This document shows, in pieces, positions 35,437 to 46,261 of a DNA stretch of 64,000 nucleotides. The notes under the pieces are model-generated. The model saw only the letters and a program-made list of their open reading frames with translations. It did no database searches and had not been told where the DNA came from. This DNA is from Sepioteuthis lessoniana (lineage: Eukaryota; Mollusca; Cephalopoda; Myopsida; Loliginidae): the NCBI GenBank assembly GCA_963585895.1, contig CAUZXS010005775.1:7501-71500 (forward strand). Direction: 5' to 3'. A program made the translations under genes and the position numbers. Positions within the stretch are counted from its first letter, which is position 1; each line of letters starts with the position of its first letter.

Positions 35437-35745
35437 GATCTTACCGTTCCGGTTGACTACAGAGTGAAAATAAAAGAAAGCAAAAAGATGACATATACTA
35501 GGAACTTGCCAGAAAACTAAAAAAAAAAACTGTTGCTCATGAAGGTGATGGTAATACTATTTGTAGTGGGTGCATGAAAAAATTGGAAACTATAAGGAAG
35601 AATCGAGATCATCAAGACTGCAGTACTCCTGAGTGCCCTAGCCGATCTCAACAGTCCTGGAGACCCGAAAAGACTTGCTGTTACTTAGACTCCAATGAAA
35701 GACTCACAAGGAGTATAATTATAAAACTTCCTGCATTGTTTGGTC
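35437..35745 (+). mobile_element. LINE fragment of the endonuclease-type family (3' part)
   Basis: VPVDYRVKIKESKKMTYTRN at the start corresponds to the 'ADHRVKLKE' block of the copy at 41640. A shifted frame from 35574 reads KKLETIRKNRDHQDC and on to STPECPSRSQQSW, parallel to 42010-42110. It ends where an oppositely oriented LINE fragment begins. Confidence 0.5.
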
Positions 35746-36290
35746 CAGTCAGCTGGGACTGTAGAGTACAGAGCTGTTGTAGATCGGTTCTAACAAGTCA
35801 CCCTTCCCTTGCTCGTCCGTGTGTAGGTGTCCACAAGAGTACATTGCTTATGAGCTTGTCCTTACTTCTCCAGCAGTGACCCACATGTCCTGCTTGTCTA
35901 ATTTGGATGGTTTTCGAAATGGGCGGTAGGTGTCCGTACAGCTGCTTCTTTGTGGGATACTGCCTTCAGGACTTTTGTGAAATCGCTGTCAAGCTTTCTT
36001 TCAATACGCTTAGTCAGCGTCTATGAGGTGCATCCATACAGCAGTAGTGACACGACCGCTGCTTGGAAAAACTACGGTTTTTCTTATCTGATAGTCTATC
36101 GATAGCTGTCCAAGCCTTCGCTAGTCGCGTGTTGATATTTTCAGCAGATGAGACGCTGCTTCTGAGATGGGTGAACTTGTCCACAAGTTTCAGAGATCTA
36201 CCATTTAGTAAGGTAAATGTCACCTCTGATTAAAGCTCATGAATTCTGTTTTGTCTGCATTGACATCTAGACCAATGCCACCTGCTGCAT
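35746..36290 (-). mobile_element. LINE fragment, minus orientation, same family
   Basis: The minus strand contains MTFTLLNGRSLKLVDKFTHL followed by RSSVSSAENINTRLAKAW and TAIDRLSDKK (36014-36223), then CMDAPHRR and the chromosome-distal block HAGHCWRS-like sequence. It directly abuts a second, unrelated LINE fragment in the opposite orientation at 35437-35745. Stops and deletions make it inactive. Confidence 0.6.
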
Positions 36291-36843
36291 ATATAATAAA
36301 TTGGCATTAAATAACCTACGCTGGTTGATATATAAAAATTAACTAAACCAAATCCTTTCCTCTTAAATGGATTCATAGATATTTTCCTCTATAATTCTAA
36401 TTTTACACTCCTTTGTCGGTAGATAGACGTGTTGTTGGTCCTTTCATTACACTGGGCAACAATTTTTTACTTTTTGAATGTTGTCTAGATTTCTACAACT
36501 GATATAGGGTATTTTTGCCCGGCTGAATCAGGAAATGGCATCGTTTCTCTCCCTCAGTTCAGGTTTTTTTACGAGGTCGATTTGAAAAAAAATCAGATCT
36601 TTCAAAAAATCGATTACATTTTTGTAGCATTATCAGCTGATTCTTGTTAACACATATCATCCTAAATATGTTTCAAAGAGAAAAAATGTTTTGCCAACAA
36701 AATATATTTATTACCTGATAGAAACATGAATTACTGTAAACTGAATGGTGGGCATTGATGAAGGTAAGTCCACGTAAATTGCATGTTGCTTCACCATAGT
36801 TCAAACTTCAGGGCTTGAACTTCCGTTTCTTCGAAATCTTGGA

Positions 36844-37750
36844 CTACACAGCGGCAGGGAGGTCTCTCTTCAGATTCCAACTGTAATCAGCCATCATGAC
36901 TGCGTCCCAGCGGCCCTGATACTTGGTCTCCATCTCTTTCAGGTCCTGATGGAATCTCTCTCCCTGCTCGTCACTCATTGAACCCAGGTTCTCAGGAAAC
37001 CGATCCATTTGTGAAAATAGGTAGTGCATCTTGACGCTCATGTTACAGCTCATTTTTTTGAAAGTAGTCAGCATGTTGTTGACAAGTTCTGCATAGTTTC
37101 TGGCCTTATTGTTGCCAAGAAAGTTCTTCACTACTAGAAAAAATGCCTTCCACGCTTCCAGTTCCACTACGTTCATTGAGTTTTCGAACTCTGGATTTCT
37201 GATGAGCTGCCAGATCTGAGGACCATCAAAGATGCTAGCTTTCAACTTCACCATGGTCAATCCTAGAAAAGCCTAGCACAAGTAAGTGAAGCAGTCACCA
37301 TCCTTGTCCAGAGCCTTGGTGAAATGCTTGATTAAGCCGAGCTTGATGTGCAGCGGTGGGAAGTGTATTTTGTCTCTGTCCATCAGAGAGTCGTTGATGA
37401 CTTTCCTTTCTTTGCAAGGCATCAATTCATCCCGCAAAGTCCTTCTTCGTGTAATGCTGAGCACGGTCCCTACTATCCTACATGCACAGCAAAAAATGTT
37501 TTTTTTTACTCCAAACTGATCCCTTTTCGAAATAATCACCCAGAAATATCGGACTTGAATATTTCTTGTCATTAAAATATTCATTTCCAATCAGAACAAT
37601 TATTCGACATGGCATTTTACCCCCACCAACTACTTCTAAAATGCTCCACACATGCGTACATGTGAACAAAAATGCAAAAAACGACATGTGACCATAGCTG
37701 AAAAACTTGACCTGATTGATCAAAACCGATGTGATTTTTGGATTTAGCGC
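36844..37750 (-). pseudogene. Broken copy of a multi-copy invertebrate repeat-associated protein ('SDEQGERFHQD' family)
   Basis: Minus-strand frames give, in order, a segment with MPCRIIVLIGNEYFND and FLGDYFEKGSVWSKKKH (37478-37723), then DRDKIHFPPLHIKLGLIKHF (37276-37450), then KASIFDGPQIWQLI, NFLGNNKARNYAELVNN, NMSVKMHYLF and MSDEQGERFHQDLKEM (36844-37272). I recognise this block as one that recurs in predicted proteins of many invertebrates, usually in many copies; I cannot name its function. The copy is dead: a TAG at 37478-37480 where Trp is expected before DSRDRAQHY, a frameshift between about 37430 and 37450, and a TAG at 37273-37275 where the context suggests Gln. The 5' side ends at a 42-base poly-A tract (37774-37815). 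Confidence 0.6.
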
Positions 37751-37771
37751 ATCAGATTCGTCCTAAATCAG

Positions 37772-37773
<2 letters not shown>

Positions 37774-37815
<42 letters not shown>
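37774..37815 (+). repeat. 42-base poly-A tract
   Basis: One of the two longest homopolymers in the window, next to the broken gene at 36844-37750. Other A/T runs of 25-36 bases occur at 7995, 21471, 22451, 55711, 58903 and 62645. Confidence 0.9.
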
Positions 37816-37817
<2 letters not shown>

Positions 37818-38097
37818 GCAGACAACAAATTTGTTGTTGACCAATGTTATTCTTTGATCTGTTTATGAATATCATTCTCTCCTTTCTTATAGATTAGTTT
37901 TAACGGAATGTCAACCAGACTGGGGTTATTTTATGCCAGCAGATTTGGGAATTGCATGCATTTGAAATTTATATTTACATTTTTTGTCTAGTTGTTAACT
38001 TATAACAGTGCAAAAAATATCTTATCAAGTATTCCTATCGAAAACATAATTTGCTGAGTTATTTTACTTCAAGCAACGAATAATAATCCTTAGTATG

Positions 38098-38342
38098 TAA
38101 GCAAAGTTGGTGACCTTAGTCGAGGGTGACTCAAACGCTCCCTTTTCAATAACTACTACACCGAGGTGTAGTGGAGGGCGTTACTCTATTCCTTGGATTG
38201 TCCCACTTTACCCTTGGTCCTCACCTTATAATGCTGAATGTTAAGCAAGGAGACATCAAGTACCATTTTTTCAGTCTTTGGTATGACTCGACCTGGGATT
38301 GAACCCTGTTCTACAGGACCATTGGCGAACACTACTCATTAG
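38098..38342 (-). mobile_element. SINE-B, full length
   Basis: The 3' end (aagcaaagttggtgacctta), body and B box (cctgggattgaaccctgttc) are all present in reverse complement, ending near ggcgaacactactcattag. Confidence 0.8.
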
Positions 38343-38444
38343 TAAACAATTATAACTTCAAGTTACAATAATTGATAGAAAATATTTTGCAGTTGAATGG
38401 TTTTTAAGTTATACTCTCTAATACGTCGTTAAGTAAATCTATGA

Positions 38445-38872
38445 CTCATAAATTATTTTATGCCAAACCCTCTTTATTTATCTATATCAAATATATATGA
38501 TTTCGCTGATAGCATTTTCAAACGAGCCAGAGCTTTTTTTTTTTTTTTTTTTTTTTTACTACACACGGAGTTAAATCATTCCAAATATTACTATGTATCA
38601 CTAACAATTCAATGAAAGTCTTTGTTTACACACAGTTAAACGGTCAACAGTCCTGTTTTTCACTATTCAATTAAATATTAGTCATTTATTTGCACAAAGG
38701 GATGCAGTCGGTGTATTCTATAAACTCAACCAACTGGACTGCTCCAGAACTAGAGCCTCAAGATCAGATGCAGGCTTGTGTCATACAAAGTATACCCTTT
38801 TTTTCGTGTTTTTTTTTAGCCCTCTGCAGAGAACATAGCATATTCTAAGCCCCACCGACTGTGAAGCTTTCC
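38445..38872 (+). repeat. Repeat A, head and subrepeats, with variant tail
   Basis: Head residue ttattttatgccaaaccctc, a T25 run at about 38534-38558, subrepeats, a tail remnant ggatgcagtcggtgtattct, then the variant tail (ctcaagatcagatgcaggct). Confidence 0.65.
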
Positions 38873-38994
38873 TTGTGGCATACAATATACTTTTAGGTAG
38901 GTAGGTAAATATTGATATAGACGATATTTTTTTACTTTTATCTTTAAAATTAAACTGATACAGTTTGTTAATGAAAGTTCGATTTCTTTAATGG

Positions 38995-39450
38995 CAAATC
39001 AACCTTTGTGGATTATTTAATGCCAAAGCTATACATATAGAAGAACAGTAGAGGTATTATTCAACTTGTACCCGAGAGAGGGATAATGGTTTGGTTTCTT
39101 TGTTTATGGCATATTAACCTTCCTAGGTTATTTAATGCCAAAGCCCTTCTTCTAGAAGAACAACAGTGGTACAATTTAACCCATAGCTGGGAGGATAAGG
39201 GGGTTCATACCTTTCTCAAGTGTATTTGTCCGAAAGTGAACGTAATAGTACGACTGGAGTATGAACTCGCTTACTACGATCCCGCGACCCAATACTTTAA
39301 CCATTACACAACAAGGACATCTCCGAGGATAAGGGGGTTGATATCTTTCCGAGAAGTATTAGTCCGAAAGTGAAGGTAAATAATGCAACTAGTGTTCGAA
39401 CTTTTAAACAACAGTGTTGCAGTCTAGCATGTTACTCACTACGCCACGGG
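38995..39450 (-). mobile_element. Three SINE-C copies in tandem
   Basis: A tail and part of the body lie at 38995-39085. A near-complete copy lies at 39098-39325 (ggataagggggttcatacct, gaacgtaatagtacgactgg, taaccattacacaacaagga). A second body and head without a tail lie at 39326-39450 (ggataagggggttgatatct, ctcactacgccacggggact). All have the same orientation. Confidence 0.6.
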
Positions 39451-39838
39451 GACTCCTTCATTATTGATGCTACATGGATAGGTGATATTGTGACGAAACA
39501 AATATCTAAGAAAAAAATTCTTGTTCTTCTAGACTAGTTATCAATCCAAGCACAGAGTATTACTGTTAGATTGAGCAAACTGAATTTGGGAGGAGATGGA
39601 TTCATGTCTTTCCTATTGGCATAAACACTGGACCGATAACTCTTACGCCATCTGCACATTCGTGATGCTGGGAATAAATTATATACTTCATACACAGATA
39701 AACTGTTTCGTTGTATACAACTTTTCAGTATGGCTTGACACACATGACACTTTAAGCTTGGATCGAAACCCGCTCAGTCATCAGGCGTCCTACGTCGACT
39801 CGGGATTTATAACGTATCATGTATGAGCTTTCGTTTGT

Positions 39839-39847
<9 letters not shown>

Positions 39848-39878
<31 letters not shown>

Positions 39879-39899
39879 CACACACACACACACACACAC
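39848..39899. repeat. (TG)n-cgcg-(CA)n palindrome
   Basis: A run of TG changes over gcgcgc into a run of CA, so the 52 bases are almost a perfect inverted repeat of alternating purine-pyrimidine. Confidence 0.85.
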
Positions 39900-40113
39900 G
39901 AGGGTTATTCAAAAACTTGTAAGCTTCACCAAGAAAAAAAAACGCAGCTGAACATTTTTCTTGTGGCAGCACACTGATAATACTCACCAAACTAGAAAAA
40001 CTAATTCAGATGTCCTTTACTTTCTAGGCACGTAAGGCCTATTCAAAGTTGAGAGGTGTATGACAATACGAAAATCTGCGTGAGGCTTAGAACTTCTGAA
40101 ACCACCCTTGTAT
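39898..40113. mobile_element. Palindromic mariner-like MITE, copy 1
   Basis: About 216 bp with terminal inverted repeats: gagggttattcaaaaacttg at the left and the reverse complement of cctcacgcagattttcg/aagggtggtttcagaagttc at the right. It carries an internal block with gctgaacatttttcttgtgg and has no coding capacity. The right end is followed by tatatatg, so a TA target duplication is possible. It inserts directly beside the (TG)n-(CA)n palindrome at 39848. Confidence 0.55.
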
Positions 40114-40744
40114 ATATGTGATACAATAACTCATGACACAAATACAAGCGGCAGCCAGTTTCGTTGCGATCAAACCAAACTCTAATGCCTCCCAATTTTT
40201 CTCCTGATTGTAAAAAAAAAAAAAAAAATCAAAACAAACACCCTCCCCGTTCGAAGAATACACTTAATTTTAAACCGAATCGTTTGCCAGAATTTCAACT
40301 GACACAATGGTATTTAAATAAGTTGTAATAACATTTTAAAATCACTTGTGAAACTTAAATTACATTCCATGTAACAATTAGGTTTTTTTTTTTTTTAGAA
40401 ATACAATGAACAAATCTTTGGGCATTGCTTTGTTAACCTAGGTAAATTTTTTCTGTGGCATCCATTTTATTGTTTGGTATAAATTTATTTCACAATAGAT
40501 CTATTCTTATATCTGATCACACGATCAAAAAGTTCTGAGAATCAACTAAGCGTGACATAAACTTGCACGTGTAGCATGAATAAGGAGGTGGGTATTTTTG
40601 TTCTCTTTTGTGTTTATTCTCCGCCTTCAATGGAATGATGTGCTCCCAGTTTAGAAAAAAGAAAGAAACCATCAGGAGAAATTTTGCATAGAGACAACTT
40701 TGAACATTTCATTGGATGTGGCCATGTTTCTTTGGTCATCAACA

Positions 40745-40987
40745 AAACAGAACTGATTTGTCCAAGTTCAAATTTCTAGACAAGGTTGTTTGCATTTCAC
40801 ATTGTGCTAATACCCCTGGGAAAGGTATGAATCCAACTATTCTCACTTTAGTTATGGGTAAATAGTAGGGTACACTAGGTTATTTAGCTTTAGTATGGCA
40901 ATTATTCTCTTAAAAAAAAAAAATGAATTCGAATCTGTTCAACTCCACTTAAAAATTGACCTTATGTCGCATCTTGCTCGTGCGAGG
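40745..40987 (+). mobile_element. SINE-D, full length
   Basis: Head with gtccaagttcaaatttctag, middle cccctgggaaaggtatgaat, tail cttatgtcgcatcttgctcg, ending against a (TG)n repeat at 40988. Confidence 0.7.
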
Positions 40988-41024
40988 ATATATGTGTGTG
41001 TGTGTGTGTGTGTGATTAACAGCA

Positions 41025-41155
41025 AAAATAGCGTATTTTAATAATACTTTAACATTTGATATTTTGTATTTAATATGTAATATTTAGTATTTGAATAATA
41101 TTGTAATATTTAGTATTTTAATAGTATTTTGATATTCAGTGTTTTAATTGTAATA
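41025..41155. repeat. AT-rich minisatellite
   Basis: About six imperfect units of taatatttagtattt(g/t) occur just upstream of the plus-strand exon candidate at 41309. Confidence 0.65.
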
Positions 41156-41308
41156 GAATGATCAAATCCTTTGAGTAAAACAATAACCAATCCAATTTAT
41201 AGTAAAATCCGTTGAAAATCTGCGAGGTTTTGTGTCACACTAGCACGATCGTCGTTTTACATTCGCTAACTGGATTCAGTTTCTTGCCACTTCTTCCTTT
41301 TCCTTCAG

Positions 41309-41382
41309 ATAAATGTCAAGTTGAAGAAACACCGTTTCAGCCGCTGTATCCTCCGGTCTTTAGGAGTCACTTGTTTATCTGG
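41309..41382 (+). CDS. Plus-strand exon candidate, unidentified
   Basis: A strong acceptor (cacttcttccttttccttcag) precedes 74 bases ending at a tgg|gtaagg donor. The segment is clearly richer in G+C than its surroundings. Two frames are open: one reads KCQVEETPFQPLYPPVFR (phase 1 in, 0 out), the other INVKLKKHRFSRC (phase 0 in, 2 out). It lies inside the large intron of the minus-strand gene, on the opposite strand, so would belong to a nested or overlapping gene. No partner exon is established. Confidence 0.4.
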
Positions 41383-41639
41383 GTAAGGAAATGATTCAAC
41401 CTGGGAAATCATTTTTAAAGTTTGACTGTTGGTCAAACAAGATGTTCAAGAAATATGAAGATGTTATTCAAATAATGAAGATGGTTCATCTCATTATGAT
41501 TCTTGAGAAACTTCTTGTGATGCTTCTTAGATTGATGGACATGAAAAACAATGACGTCATTATTTGAAATAGAACTGTTTTGACATTTTACTGAACTCTT
41601 GACAGCACAGAAAGAGTATAAGACTATACACGATTAGGT

Positions 41640-42200
41640 GGGCAAGGTGATCCACTGGGAATGGTGCAAGTAATTGAAATTTGACCATAGTAACAAATGG
41701 TATTTGCACAACCAAGAATCCATCCTGGAAAATGAGACGCGTAAACTCCTCTGGGATTTTGAAACACAAACAGATCACCTTATTTCGGCCAGACGACCAG
41801 ACCTTATAATAGTTGTCCCTCACAGAAGAAAAAAAGAAAAAAAAAAGAAAAGAACTTGTTGAATTGTAGACTTTGCTGTCTTGGCTGACCACAGAGTGAA
41901 ATTGAAAGAATGCGAAAACAAGCTTAAGTACCAGGACGTTGCTAGGGAATTGAAAAAACACAAACAAACTGGTACATGAAAGTGACAGTGATACCAATTG
42001 TTATTGGTGCTCACTAAAGGGTTGATACAGGGACTAGAGTACTAGAAAAAACTAAAGCATTAAGATCGGCCAGAATACTAAGAAGAGTCTTGGAGACTTG
42101 AGGAGACTCGCTGTCACTCAAATTCTTGTGAGAAACCACCGGCTAGCATTGGCGTGAAAAACTCAAAAGGAGAAAAATAATTCTTTTAAACCTTCAAAAA
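41640..42200 (+). mobile_element. LINE fragment with restriction-enzyme-like endonuclease motif
   Basis: The frame at 41674-41862 reads KLLWDFETQTDHLISARRPD followed by LIIVV. After an A/G-rich expansion (about 41825-41850) that shifts the frame, it continues VDFAV-like, ADHRVKLKECENKLKYQDVA, VTVIPIVIGAH-like and ARILRRVLET-like residues. The RPD...VDFAV pattern fits the PD-(D/E)XK endonuclease found at the C-terminus of R2/NeSL-type retrotransposons. Clade assignment is inference. The copy is broken by several stops. Confidence 0.55.
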
Positions 42201-42399
42201 TCACGAAGCTTAAAAAAAAAATCGTCTCAAATCAGCAATTGGAAAAAAAAAGGGCCAAATCTCATTTGTCAGAATTTTTTGTATTTTGCCATTTTTGCAT
42301 TAGTTTTACAAATGCGAGAATCCAGCAGTTTTGGAAAAGTTGTTGAGGATAAGAAAAAGCAAATTCTAACGAAAGAATTAAGACATTAAATGTATTCTA

Positions 42400-42852
42400 G
42401 GGTTGGTTTTACGGCGTATCAACCCTTTTCGTGTCATTTAATGCCGAATTAAATTCCAAACAATTCAGTTTAGTATAAGTATAGTTTTTTTTTAAATTTA
42501 TAGTTAAATGTCAAAACGGTTCAGTTAAATTTCAAAACAATTCAGTTTAGCTCGATTTAAAAACAGTTCTATTTCAAACAGTTCAATTTCAAACTATTCA
42601 GTTTAGCATAAGTACACAGTTTAGTTCTTTTGACTCATAGATAGGACCCTATCAGGGGTTACCATTCCGAGCCAGAGTGGATCTGGGACAGATGGCAAAA
42701 AGAGGTACGCCGTTATTCCCCAAAGCTCTTGCATTACTGGAACCTCACCATCAGATTGTTTAGTGTCATATACAGGAAACTCTTTGAGGGGGATCTTACC
42801 CCTCTGAAGAGAAGCAGTCAATAAATTCTACGGCCCTAGCCGAGTGGGCCAA
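42400..42852 (+). repeat. Repeat A, complete copy
   Basis: Head ttacggcgtatcaacccttt, subrepeats, tail ccgagccagagtggatctgg ... ggccctagccgagtgggcc. Confidence 0.8.
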
Positions 42853-43501
42853 ATATTTTAGAGAAAGAAATACAGCAACAGACACTAAGACTCGACTCAA
42901 CCGTCGTTAAGCGCATCGAGATTGATTGGTCATTATTTGGCATACCAACATCTACACGGCCTGCATTTATTTACTAACAGTAGAAATAAATCGAAAATGT
43001 TCTCAGATCTTTCTAATAAAGACCATTTTGCTTCCCTTATTTATGTTGATCGGGAAACCAAACACTCGTGAAGAGCAAAATAATAAGTTAATAGTAATAC
43101 CAGTTGTTGGTAGTAAACTTTAAATGGTACCGAAAGGCCTGGAAAAGAGACTATTTAAAAATTATTTGTATTCGATTGGAGTACCTGAGGTCATTAAACT
43201 GTAATTTATTTGTACTGAGAATTATTACTTGAAGTTATAATTGCTTACTTAGGATTTTTATCAATCACCTAAAAACCAAATAGGGGAAAACAAATGGCTA
43301 TTAAATTTAATGCCAAAGCTACTCTTGTAGAACAGTTGTGTTTCTTACTCATTGCTGGGAAAATTACTTAAAACCATAGGATTATTAATATTAGATGAGA
43401 ATGTTTGAAAATATAAAACTGTATATTATTTGTATTAATAAGTTATTTGAAACTATTTTTGCTTACTAAGGATTATCACTTGCTAGTTGAAATCATACAT
43501 A

Positions 43502-44320
43502 GTTTTGAGTTTGGTTTTATGCCATATCAATCATTGTAAATTATTTAATACCAAATCCTGTTCATAGATATATATTGGATGCATAGGATTTGTAAACAGA
43601 TTTTGTTGATGACATCTTTAAACGAGCTTGAGCTCATTTTTTTTTGCACACAATCAAATAATTTCAAGTATTGCCATCTAATATGAATAATTCTATTCAT
43701 AACTTATCATTTGTTTGCACACACCTACACATAAGCATACACGATATGTAAGCGATTAGTTTGTCGGTAATTGGGAGTTAGAACTAATTTCTTTGCATAC
43801 GAGTATTGCTATTGTTTCTTCACAGTTTAATAGCTTCAATTCTTGCTATTTAACTCAAATAATTCTATTCAACATTAATTATTAGTTAGCCTACAATAAA
43901 GTGGTTACAAGTACTGCTATTTAACACTAATTATTATATTCAACATTACTTATTCGTTAACTCACTATTAAATAGTACCAAGTATTGTTAAGTATTACTA
44001 ACAATTCAATTAAATAAGTCATTTGTTTACACACAATTAAATGAGCAAACATTTCTACTTCTAACAATTCAATTTTACATCAGTCATTTGTTTGCACGCA
44101 GTTTAAACGTCAAACAGTTCTATTTAACCAATACATAGGACCTTATAGGACTGTAGGTCAGACTGAACCTAGGATTGATGGCAATTCCCCAGTTCTCTAG
44201 TATTACGAGAGCCTCATCAAATAGTTCAATGTCGTATACAGGATACTCGCTGGGTGGGGGTCTTATCCCTCTTCAGAGATACAGTCGGCATATTCTACAA
44301 CCCCAGCCGACTGGGCTCCA
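43502..44320 (+). repeat. Repeat A, complete long copy
   Basis: Head tttatgccatatcaatcatt, a long subrepeat array, tail ending ccccagccgactgggctcca. Confidence 0.8.
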
Positions 44321-44702
44321 TATAATAGCGAGCAAACTAATTTTTCTTAAATGGAAATAATTAGTTGAAACCATATAGCTGTGTATAGATTATTAGTATT
44401 AGATTTGATAGGGATACTTGATATCACTCGAGGAAAAAAAGAACCAACAATACGAAAAATGTAAATACGAACATTCAATGTACGCAATTCCCTAACTTTT
44501 AAAAATAATATAATCCTATACGAGTTAACACGCCTTTAAAAATAATTCTTTTACAATAACAATAGTAATTTACTTAGTTTAGATTAGTTTTGTACAAAGC
44601 CAGAAATATAGAGCACGCACCGTAATTAGAATTCAGTGGGTTAGTTGTCTAACTCGCTAACCATTACACCTACCAAAACACCCCCACACACATATATATA
44701 TA

Positions 44703-45215
44703 TCTCATCATGTCACGCCGCCAGCATGGATCTCTCGGACCCTCACCCGCCACCCATCTCTATCGTCAATCTTTCCCGGTAGGTCTTCAAGGCTACATCC
44801 TGTATCGGCATAGAGCTGTTGTATATAGGTTCTGGCTGGTTATCCTGCCTTTGCTCGTTCATGTGAAGGGGTCCACAGGAGCATGTCGCTTATGAGTTCT
44901 TTGTGGGGTGCTGCCTCCGGGACTTGTTCAATATTGCTCGCAGCATTCTTGTGTAATTGCAGTCAAGCTTTTCTCCATTGGTTAAGTTAGCGTCTATGTA
45001 GTATATCCATATAGCAGTATCGACACGATCGCAGTTTGGAAAGAAACTGCGTTTTATTTTATTAGTCAGATCTGACTTCTATATGACCAATAGCCTATCG
45101 ATAGCTGTCCACGCCTTTGCTAGTCACGTGTTGATGTGATTCTCTGTTGATGAAACACTGCTTCCTAGGTAGGAGAACTTGTTCACTAGTTTCAGAGAAA
45201 TTTAGTGTGGAGATG
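44703..45215 (-). mobile_element. LINE fragment, minus orientation, same family
   Basis: The plus strand begins catcatgtcacgccgccagc, the reverse complement of the usual 3' end 'gcggcgtgacatgatg'. The reverse complement then encodes the tail region (arrangement YIQ-L, LLW, KSWRQHP) and, near 45100-45200, the LVNKFSYLGSSVSSTENH-like block. The downstream side abuts a 5'-truncated SINE-B at 45221. Confidence 0.6.
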
Positions 45216-45220
45216 TCGCC

Positions 45221-45398
45221 TCGGAAAAAAAAGTACTCGATACCGCCTTGCTTAACACTCAGCATTATAAGATATGCATCAAGTGTAAAGTGGAGCAATC
45301 CAGGAATACGAGCAGCACCCTTCCCCACACCTCGGTGTAGTTAGTAATGAAAAGGGAGCCTTCGGGTCGCCCTCAACAACGGTTCCCAACTTTACTTC
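45221..45398 (+). mobile_element. SINE-B, 5'-truncated
   Basis: It begins in the A-rich linker (gaaaaaaaagtactcgatac) and has a complete body and 3' end. The tRNA head is missing; a LINE fragment ends exactly where it starts. Confidence 0.75.
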
Positions 45399-45529
45399 TG
45401 ATGCTATATAAAAAACACGAAAGTATATATATATTTGTGCCAGGCATGAGGTTTAACCCGACAGATATGTTGTATAAAGAAAACGCAAAGAAAAATACAT
45501 TCAAATAGATGAGAAAAAAATTATTACAG

Positions 45530-45690
45530 AATATTAATTTAGATCCACCGACGCGTTTTGACAAGATATTTAAGATATGAAATTACGAAAATGAAAGAAG
45601 ACCTTACACACTTTCTACCTGAAATTTTTGTGATTTCATATCTTAAATATTTTGTCGAAACGCGTTGGGGGATATAAATTCATATTTAGT
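45530..45690. repeat. Foldback element with acgcgttt core
   Basis: ccaccgacgcgttttgacaa then gatatttaagatatgaaatt at the left pairs with aatttcatatcttaaatatt-like and ttttgtcgaaacgcgttggg at the right; the arms are about 55 bases with a loop of about 45. Confidence 0.65.
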
Positions 45691-46261
45691 TATGTTCGCC
45701 AAGTGGGGGTTATTTGTGTGTATGTGTGCCTAAGTTGGTGTGTTATTGAATGTTATGCTTGTATACGAGCTGTTGTTTGCGTGTACATGTTTGCATCTGT
45801 ACTGAAATATATTTTTTACACATATTTCCGCAGTTTGTTGATAGGAAGGGGTGAGACAAAGGAGGACTGTGTGTGGGAGGAGGAAATGGATTGTTGCAAT
45901 CAATTTTTTTTTTCTTTATAACCTTATGGTTGCTAAAAGGTTTCTTTTGATTTGAATATGGAATGTCTGTTTAGTGAGGTGGGGTTGTTGTTGAGTGATG
46001 ATGATGATTGAAATAATCATCACGTTACTCTTTTTTAAAAATGTGGTATGATATACATGGGCTGTTAATAAAAATGATTGTTTTGGGTACATTTTGCAAT
46101 AACAAAAAAATACTTGTAATAAAAAATTAAAAAAAATTTTTAATTAAATTTTTCAAAAATTAAATAAAATCTAAATAAAGAATCAAAAAAATATAGTAAA
46201 ATAATAAAAGTAACAGTTATAGTCATTATCGTCTTTGACAATACTTATGGGTGTTTATAAT

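Noticed and set aside
45397-45450. Possible hammerhead ribozyme (cttctgatgc ... cacgaaagta)
   Set aside because: The conserved core needs ctgatga; here the last A is C and the flanking stems do not pair well.
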